From Amyloporia xantha (taxonomy: Eukaryota; Basidiomycota; Agaricomycetes; Polyporales; Adustoporiaceae): a stretch of DNA of 64,000 bases. Of the stretch, positions 56,811 through 64,000 are shown one piece after another. The stretch covers positions 310,001 through 374,000 of the forward strand of contig JAYKKR010000032.1 in NCBI GenBank assembly GCA_036971615.1. Direction: 5' to 3'. Each line of letters starts with the position of its first letter. Within the stretch, counting starts at the first letter, position 1. A program made the translations under genes and the position numbers. The notes beneath the pieces are model-generated. The model saw only the letters and a list, made by a program, of their open reading frames with translations. It did not search any database and was not told the DNA's origin.

Positions 56811-58055
56811 ATGGCCCCTACTCTGAATGTCAAAGGAAGCGAGTCTGGGACTGCGCGGATCCTTGGTTCCGGAGCCTCAGGTGTGCCAACTCATATCATT
56901 CGAACGGACAGGATACTCATGACGGGAGTGATGTGCAGGTGTTGCTGAGCTTCTGGTCTTCCACCCGGTGGACACCATCGCAAAGCGCTTGATGAGCAAC
57001 AAGACCAATGTGAGCTCTGCCGCCTGATATCAGTTCGGACGTATATTCATCCGCGTGCACACTGTACAGGTGTCGTTCTCTAACCTCTCTCCAATTATTT
57101 TCCGAGAACACGCGGCTGCACCGCTTGCAAAGAAGCTGCTTTCGCTGTTTCCTGGTCTTGGATATGCGGCTGGTTACAAGGTCACACAGCGGATATACAA
57201 GTACGGTGGGCAGCCCTGGTTCAGTGATATCCTCTCGCGGAATTACAAGTCGAATTTCACGAACACCTTTGGAGAGAGGAAGGGCAAGATGATGTTGCAG
57301 GCGACTGCTGGGAGGTGAGTGTATACACCTTCGCCAGCGTACACATGACACTGATAGTCGATCGTGTGCCAGCTTGACTGGCATCGGTGAAGTTGTGCGT
57401 GCTATATTTGTTGCGTACATATAAACTTTTATCGACTAAGCCCTCGGTGATTATAGGTTCTACTTCCCTTGGATGCCCTAAAGATCAAGCGCCAAGTCAA
57501 CCCTGAGGCGTTCCGAGGACGAGGTTTCGTGCGTATTTTCCTGGAAGAGGGTACCACTCTCTACCGCGGATGGGGATGGACGATGGCAAGGAATGCTCCT
57601 GGAAGTTTCTCTGTACGTATACCCTTATTTCGCCTACGCTCCCAAATGACTGATCACCCCGGTCCAGCTTTTCGGTGCCTCTGCAGTGACTAAGGAGTAC
57701 CTCTTCGGCATTCAAGACTACTCGAAAGCGACATGGGGCCAAAACTTCGTCGCCTCCATTGCAGGTGCTGTCGCGTCGATCACTGTCGCCGCGCCTCTCG
57801 ACACGATCAAGACGCGGATACAGAACGCGAACTTCGAGAGCAAGGTTAGCGGCATGATGGTCGTGAGGGAACTGATCAGGAATGAGGGTCCAATGGCTCT
57901 TTTCAAGGGCCTTACGCCCAAGGTCGGTCGACATGTGCTTAATTTTCATTCAGGTTATTGATCACCCGTCGCAGATTCTCGTGGTCGGCCCTAAACTTGT
58001 CTTCAGCTACACATTGGCACAGTCCCTCATCCCCTTATTTGGCAAATACGTATGA
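56811..58055 (+). CDS. GGC1: Mitochondrial GTP/GDP carrier
   Basis: Exons 56811-56880, 56939-57009, 57070-57314, 57373-57394, 57457-57612, 57668-57922 and 57975-58055 join in phase and give 299 residues, matching the ~300 of yeast Ggc1. Exon 4 is only 22 nt. The three mitochondrial-carrier repeats each keep the PxDxxKxR-type signature: HPVDTIAKRLMSN in repeat 1, LLPLDALKIKRQVNPE in repeat 2 and APLDTIKTRIQN in repeat 3. Ggc1-typical blocks are FPGLGYAAGYKVTQR, YKYGGQPWFSDIL, RGWGWTMARNAPGSF and GPKLVFSYTLAQSLIP. Known: Ggc1 exchanges GTP for GDP across the inner mitochondrial membrane and influences mitochondrial iron and mtDNA maintenance. The start ATG (MAPTLNVKGSESG) was chosen because it runs in frame into LGSGASGVAELLVFHP across intron 1. 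Confidence 0.93.
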
Positions 58056-58087
58056 TCATGGACGTCTATGTTGTAATCTAGACAATA

Positions 58088-58229
58088 CCTCAGTCCGACG
58101 TCGTGAATAGAGGACTGACATTAATATGTACCTAGACAATACTGTATGTAGGACATAAGTATCAATGCATATCGTAAGTATATATAGACGGTGCTTACCC
58201 TCAGTCCGACGTCGTGAATAGAGGACTGA
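58088..58229. repeat. Two direct copies of a 31 bp hairpin sequence
   Basis: CCTCAGTCCGACGTCGTGAA plus eleven more bases occurs at 58088-58118 and 58199-58229, 111 bp apart. Each copy can fold, as CTCAGTCC pairs with GGACTGA(G). They lie just after the GGC1 stop and could be footprints of a small mobile element. Confidence 0.8.
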
Positions 58230-58798
58230 GGGAAAGCGTACGGCTGGCGCGTCAGTCTGAACAACGCGTCCCGGAAACTACCGTATTAAGTAATCGAGTA
58301 AGTAAAGAGTAAGTATCTCGACATAAGGGAAGAATGGCCATAGGGTAAGTACTACAATTGATATCTACAACAGTCTATGGCAACATTGTCGGATAGGCCG
58401 CACTGCACACCACTCACGTCACACCACGAAAAGTACTGATTTCGCTCTGTTTCACCACACTACTGCTAGACACATTTATATGCATATCTACTAATGTATC
58501 GGTCGTTTACTTACCTGGTAGAATGAATTCGTAAGGCTGACCTCACCTCTCAATTATTCATTGCGGGTCCTACATTAACCCATGAGCTAAAGCAACTGGT
58601 TGAAGATATTTATTGAGATTCCTCATGCTGGTACTACAAGCAGCGAAACTCATGCGGCTACACGATCGTGATCAGTGCTCTTCGATGTAGCCACCATTAA
58701 ATACATCTTGAGCGGTTTCGGTTTGCTCAGGCTACCACTTGTCGGGAGCCCTCCAAAGCCCGATCTGTATCCACGGGGCAATCATTGCAAGACAAGAA
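58230..58798. other. Intergenic / TRS65 promoter region
   Basis: No gene, and no clear TATA box. Confidence 0.35.
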
Positions 58799-61700
58799 AT
58801 GTCCCATTTCGATGAATTATTCAACTCAGGCTTACTTGAGGTCGTCGCACCGCAGTCATCTCTTGAATTTCCCGCAAACTATGACGGCGACAAAGCTGAG
58901 GAGTGGTTGACCCGTCTCCGTGCAGAACCTACAGACAGGAAGGTGGCATTCTTTGGTAAGATGCATCATTTGAACCCATGTGCTGGTCGGTCAGTGCTGA
59001 CTCTCGAAAACGACAATAGACGAGAATATTGACTTTCTCCTCGTCATCCGCTTTCCGAACACTCCCCCCGAGGGCGAACCAGGTTCGGAAACTGTAGCCA
59101 AACCCCCAATCCGCCTGCTTTCATTCCTCGCCCATCTCCAAATCTCATACGATGCGTCGTACATTTCTCCAGCACCCGAGACGTCTGCTCCAGCAATCGG
59201 ACGACCCCCGGTGCCCCCGCGCACGACCTCTATGGCAAAGGGGAAACCGGGCACTCTACTCGCAGCCACACATCCCTCCATTTTTCCCCCCTCGACACCA
59301 CACCCGATTCCATCGGCAGCTGAATCAGACCGCCAGTACGTGCAAGCGCAGGGCACCCCTCTCGCGTCCGGTGTCTGGGGCGAGCAGTTGCTGGGACCTG
59401 CTCGTGATACGTCTGACGCGTTTGCGCTGCTATGGGCACCAGAGGAGAGCGAATGGGTCGCAGTGTACCGTATGTCGGTGCTCGTACGTGAGTTACCTAC
59501 TCTCGCTTGTTGGACAGTTCATTCATACCGCGAGCAGGCTATATGACCACTAAGTTTCCTGACCCGCTGCTCTCCCTTACCGTCTCGACCACCTTGCGCG
59601 AAAAGCCATTGCCGGTGACCCCAGCTCGTAGGTCCCTTGCTACACTGATTGAAGAGGCAGGGGGTCTTGCAGGCATGCTCGACCCTACCACACCTGCCAA
59701 GCCGGATGTTGGTGATGGCAGTTTCGCTTCTGGCGAACATGACGATGAACTCTCCGGATTCGTAGAAGTCAACCTACTGGAAGGTCTCAAGGCAGGCAAG
59801 TATATGAACTCCTGGGTTATTGGCATGCAATCCTGATTATTGTCCACAGACCCGACTTTTGCGTCATCGTCCGATCCGCCGCTAGACCTCCCCTCCACTC
59901 GCCTTGGTCCGTCGACCCGTCGTACTGCATTCTCACTCCCTCCGCTTTCGACACCCTCATCGTCGGCGCAGCAGTCGAACTCCAAGGCCGCGCCTTCGAA
60001 TTCGGCAACAATCAAGAACGCTAAACTGCCTCTTACACCCGCCAGTGCGACATTCCGCAAGTCATTCCGCAAGACGATGAAAATCGTGTCCGGGTTCCAC
60101 GTTCGGATGCGTACCGTGTTCGTGCCATACTTCCTGCTCCCCCAGAACGCCCCTCGCCCCAGTGTGAAGAACGGCCGAACCGCTAACGGAGACGGCAGTG
60201 TCTCTGACGGAGATGACTCGGACGGGGGTGATGATGACACGCTCAGTACGCGTGAGCAGCGCGAGGCGGGGAACGAGGAGCACACCGTAGTGCTCTCCGT
60301 TGAGATCGAGAACCTTTTCGACGAAAGTCCTAACTCCACCATACCGAAGTACAGCTTCGAAGTAAAACGCGCAGACGTCTCTGTCAGTGGAACAGGTGCC
60401 AAGACTGTCCTCGTCGGCTGGGGTGACGGCACCGATGTGTTCCCGCTGCGAATCGGCCCTCGCGAGCAGGTGAATTTACTGTATGCAGTCTCGTTCCTGC
60501 GCGCGCCGGAAGTGGACGAATTTTCACTGACTGGAGCGTCGGGGGGTGCGGCGGCGGGAAAGCGGGCGAGTGTAATCGCGGCCGCGCAGGAAATGCGGCG
60601 GTCTGTCTCAATCAATATCAGCGTGCGACCCTTCGAACGAATTGTGGATGCAATGTCTGGCGAATTGGTAGCTATGTCCGAATCGGAACAGGCGCTGTCA
60701 TACCCAACTCGCGTATATGCTTCCTATTGGAGTTGCAAGCTCAATTTCTCTACCGCATCTACGCGCAGTTCTGCGCCTTCGACTGCCGATCCCTCCGAAT
60801 CGGCTGTGTTGCCCACTCCCGCCTCACCCTTCCCTTCTACCCCTGCGCCTGCACAGCAAGGAGCAGGTTCATCGCTATTGACTACCCCTAGACAGTCCGT
60901 TGGTCCAGGTCCGTCTGTTGCAGGCAACAGGCGATTCACCTTCAGTGCCCTCGACTCGCCCGCCCCTGATGATAACATGCGCAAAGCGCGTTCGCCGATC
61001 AACTACCAAGGTCCAACGGCTATGTTGAACCCGGCCAATCAGCCCCAAGTGCAGCCCACTGGTCCTCCGACACCTACTGCAGGGAACGCCAATCCCATGA
61101 CCACTTCGAACGCCGCAAACAACAGGGCGTCGTTTATGTTGCCATCTGTTGCGTTCCAATCGACGTACACACGCTCACCCACGACGTATAACCTGCCAAG
61201 CCCGCATGACTCCTACTTCTCCTTCTCATCCTTGGGCGCAGGGGCGGGGTCAGCACATGCCGACAGCATCGTGGGTGAGGAGCCGTCTACACCGCGTACC
61301 CCTGCGTATCCCGCGTACACAGGTTCGCCACCCCCTATTCCTCCGACTCCGTTCTGGCAAGCGCCTCTAGCGCAGCAGACGGGCGGTGGTACGGTGGGTC
61401 CAAGTGTGGAGATGAGGCGTGACCGCGGCAGCGCACTACCCACGCCTGGTGTCAACGTCGCAGGGTTCCCTATGGGAGCGGAGGTGGGGGCAGAGGTGGA
61501 AACGAAGGCGGCGACGGGTGGTCAGCCTATCATTGTGTCTGTAGGACTTCTGCCTATAGACCGCAAGGGTAAAGGAAGAACGAAAGGGAATGGGCGTGGA
61601 GCTGGCGAGATCTATCCCTTGGACCAGTTCACGCTAGACATCTTTGTCTTCAACCAGTCATCATGGACGCGGCGATTTGAGGTCAGTCGTCCTCACGAAC

Positions 61701-62080
61701 GGAGACGGCGGCGGAAGGGACACGGTGATAACGCCAGGAAGGGTGAACTTGGAGCACCTGGAATATTACCGTTGGAAAACCGAGTGCGCGTTGGGTGCGT
61801 CCCTTGAGCATCTGTAGAATGCCTTTACTGAACATCCTCCTTAGACCACTGCTACCATCTACCTGTCAGTCTGTGCGAATGGATTTCCTCGCACTGACTC
61901 CCGGAGTACACCCCATCGACGAACTCATACTAACAGATATCCAAACGGGCTACACTATGCATTTACGGTGCGTCTAAATCTGGACGTTTTTGAGATGGCT
62001 GACCGTTTGGCTTTGGCTTTCTGTATAGTTCTGTCATGGATGTTGTGGTCCACGAACCACACATTGAGCCATACAACTGA
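58799..62080 (+). CDS. TRS65: TRAPPII subunit Trs65 homologue
   Basis: Exons 58799-58955, 59020-59487, 59538-59795, 59850-61794, 61845-61967 and 62029-62080 join in phase and give about 1000 residues, longer than yeast Trs65 because of a Ser/Pro-rich disordered middle (about residues 600-840). Intron 3 has a GC donor (GCAAGT at 59796). Family-like blocks include NIDFLLVIRFPNTPP near the start, VSGFHVRMRTVFVPYFLL, VEIENLFDESP, PLDQFTLDIFVFNQSS, and the C-terminal MDFLALTPGVHPIDELILTD with MDVVVHEPH. Known: Trs65 helps assemble TRAPPII, the Rab-GEF acting at the late Golgi on Ypt31/32. The assignment rests on the C-terminal block and overall order. The start was chosen at MSHFDELFNS, the first Met in a coding-like frame. 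Confidence 0.8.
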
Positions 62081-62328
62081 GAGTGTGGTTGTCGGCCCGA
62101 CGGCCATCACATCCCGATATTGCTTTCTGTGCTGGGTTAGTCTTAGTGTGAACTTTGCCTAAAGTACAATTACAGATGAACGTAGCCATGACGCGAAATC
62201 TCACGTCTTTGACTACATGATATACAAAACGTGCAACAACACAATAACTTGTGAGGGCCAGAATTGGAATGAGACAGTATCACCAGAGGTAAATATCCTC
62301 CAATGAAAAAGAGATCAGGCGTCTGCGT
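62081..62328. other. Spacer between convergent TRS65 and SNX3
   Basis: 248 bp with no feature recognised. Confidence 0.4.
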
Positions 62329-63046
62329 TCACTGCCATTGATTCTTGTCCCAGGCGGGATCCTGCAGGAAGGCGCAAAGCACTTTGCTACCAGTCTGTCC
62401 ATTGGGCGCATGAGTGTTTACAACAGAGCATCGAACTGATAAGACTCGCCTGCAAGAGGGGGTGGCCGGCAACGACAGTAAGGAAACGCTCCAACCCTTC
62501 TCGTCGCGATTCAATGACTTCGTCAGAGAACCGGTTTGTGAAGACTTTGCCTGGCAGAGGGGGTATGTTCACCCGTGTCGATTCATGTTCGAGGATGTCA
62601 CGGAATGCTTCAAAGTCGGAATATCGCCGGCGTACGACCGAATGACGCAATTTGAACGCAGGGATGTTGGTCTACCAGATTATACGGATGAATCTCGTTG
62701 AAGCAGGGCTTGGAGAAAGAGAACTGTGGCACGTACCTTGCACACGATCTCATAATCAGTGTACATCTTCCGACCGAAACCTATCAGAAAGTAGCAATGT
62801 CACTCCGTTCAAGCATACACATATTATCCTGACTTACCATGCGTTTGTGGGTTACGAACTTCAATCTCTAGGAAACTCTCTGGAACACTGTACATTTCCT
62901 CAATCTGCAAGCACGAAGCATTGCCTGTTCATATTCATGTCTTATGGAGCAAAATTTTCGACCAGATGACTTACAGTCTGCTCACGACCTCCGATTCGAG
63001 GCTCGTCAAACACACTACTGCGTGCAAATGGTGATACAGCAGTCAT
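62329..63046 (-). CDS. SNX3: Sorting nexin 3 / Grd19 homologue (PX domain)
   Basis: Exons 63046-62975, 62904-62838, 62780-62737, 62671-62450 and 62394-62329 join in phase and give 156 residues, close to the ~160 usual for SNX3. The PX-domain core is clear: [43 protein letters not shown] (the RRYSDF basic motif binds phosphatidylinositol-3-phosphate), IPPLPGK, and [18 protein letters not shown]. Intron 4 has a GC donor (GCGAGT at 62449) and an AG acceptor; splicing there is required to reach the normal tail [15 protein letters not shown]. Known: SNX3/Grd19 binds endosomal membranes and works with retromer to retrieve cargo to the Golgi. Yeast names it GRD19/SNX3. Confidence 0.9.
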
Positions 63047-63507
63047 GGTGAGTCAGTATTGTGAGGGAAAGAGGACAAGTCACTGAACTATGGCGTCTGT
63101 ACCGCCACCCCCGCTAACCGCGACAAGGCGCTCGCATGATCGTGGGAAAACTCCGGTCACTTAACGCAGCCGCGTAATATTTGGATAGTTGACTGTTCAA
63201 ACGTTCACGTTCAACGTTCATGCACATGTACAACGTACCTTTGGCAGATAGCCTACGGATCTGTAGCTGAGAGTGGGCCGTGCAGTAGAAAGAAAGCGTG
63301 TGCAAAAACATAGAGCATATGAACATAGATCTCCGGATATATATACAAGAGAAAAGCGAATTCTATACATGAGAGCAGATCGTGTATGGTGTATAGACAT
63401 AAGAATATACGTCGCGTACATGTACAACCAAGATATGGCACAAGAACGACAAATACAGGCACGGGGCACGGGGAATTCAAAGACATTAGATGCTTGATAT
63501 ATCGCGT
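63047..63507. other. Intergenic, nothing recognised
   Basis: Between the start of SNX3 and the 3' end of the next reverse-strand gene. Several TATA-like and AT-rich words are present, but no gene. Confidence 0.35.
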
Positions 63508-64000
63508 CTAGGCCTACGACACAAAATACATTCAGCACAACAAGTCCTCATCACGAATGGAAAGTTACTTACTGCATGACTACGCGGGGGCACACTGAAT
63601 CTCCTGTCATCCCTGCTATAGCGATCGTTGTATGGGGGAGGCGAACGCGGAGGAGGCATGCGAGGCAAAGGTTCGCGCCTATCGTAAGGTTGGTAGCCTC
63701 CGACATCCGGCCCTGGAGGTGCCCTGTCTCGTGAATCTGCATAATCTCGCTCACGGGGCAACGGCACCGCTGGCTGACTAGTTGCATACGGAGGCGCAGC
63801 AGGTCCACGCAGACCCTCGTAGTACGATGTACTGTTGACAGGCGGCGTTCGTAGGCGTGGCGGATAGTCGCCACCTGGCGGTACCGCGCGGGGAGGCTCT
63901 CCCACAGCAGGAGTAGGTGAATAGTACCCAGACGCCACGTACCCATCTTCGCGAGCCCTCTTAACTGGCGGACGCAAGTCGTCTACGCCGCCGGATCGCC
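63508..64000 (-). CDS. Proline/arginine-rich protein, 5' end beyond the window
   Basis: Reverse-strand frame open from the window edge to a donor at 63572, and a final two-codon exon (63513-63508) ending in TAG. The visible part is rich in Pro, Arg, Tyr, Asp and Gly (for example PPPRSPPPYNDRYSRDDRRF), as in disordered tails of RNA-binding or nuclear proteins. No domain is inside the window, so the function cannot be told. Confidence 0.6.

Overview
The window looks like nuclear DNA of a basidiomycete fungus, most likely an Agaricomycete (mushroom-forming class). The signs are genes broken by many 48-79 nt introns, F-box/leucine-rich genes, a DUF6533-type membrane protein, a Zn2Cys6-like protein and a large Helitron. 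Where proteins could be recognised, I placed exons by hand from splice consensus and reading phase. No database search was possible.

Layout. 1-9.3 kb is an island packed with TCGCG/CGCG words. It holds a 979-residue coiled-coil/acidic protein, a reverse-strand Zn2Cys6-like coiled-coil gene with two single-base frame breaks, a fragmentary gene with one frame break, a minisatellite and a 4 x 86 bp array. 9.3-20.3 kb holds multi-exon Agaricomycete families: a nucleotidyltransferase-like protein, an unnamed reverse-strand gene, one member (A) of a family with a second member (B) at 28.7-30.4 kb, and an F-box gene. 20.3-28.7 kb is AT-rich and gene-poor, with a 398 bp CACTA-like MITE.

32.1-38.3 kb is an intact 2049-codon Helitron Rep/helicase. 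Diverging from it at 38.8-40.4 kb is a ribonucleotide-reductase small-subunit-like gene that has lost the radical tyrosine. An F-box gene follows. 43.1-47.2 kb is a nest of repeats: two apparently identical inverted 302 bp copies, an LTR-like block and a ~1 kb insertion carrying a tRNA-like promoter. That insertion lies inside an intron of the DUF6533 gene (45.8-48.4 kb).

49-64 kb is a housekeeping block: SEA4/MIOS (SEACAT/GATOR2 nutrient signalling to TORC1), a secreted protein built from tandemly duplicated 38-residue exons, GGC1 (mitochondrial GTP/GDP carrier), TRS65 (TRAPPII trafficking), SNX3/GRD19 (endosomal retrieval), and the start of a proline/arginine-rich gene cut by the window edge. 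These genes share the membrane-trafficking/nutrient theme only loosely; nothing suggests an operon-like unit.

Best candidates for something undescribed: the exon-repeat secreted protein (53781-54953), the R2-like gene beside the Helitron (38848-40355), and the paralogous pair A/B (14178-15796 and 28698-30373) with identical intron phases and no function I recognise.
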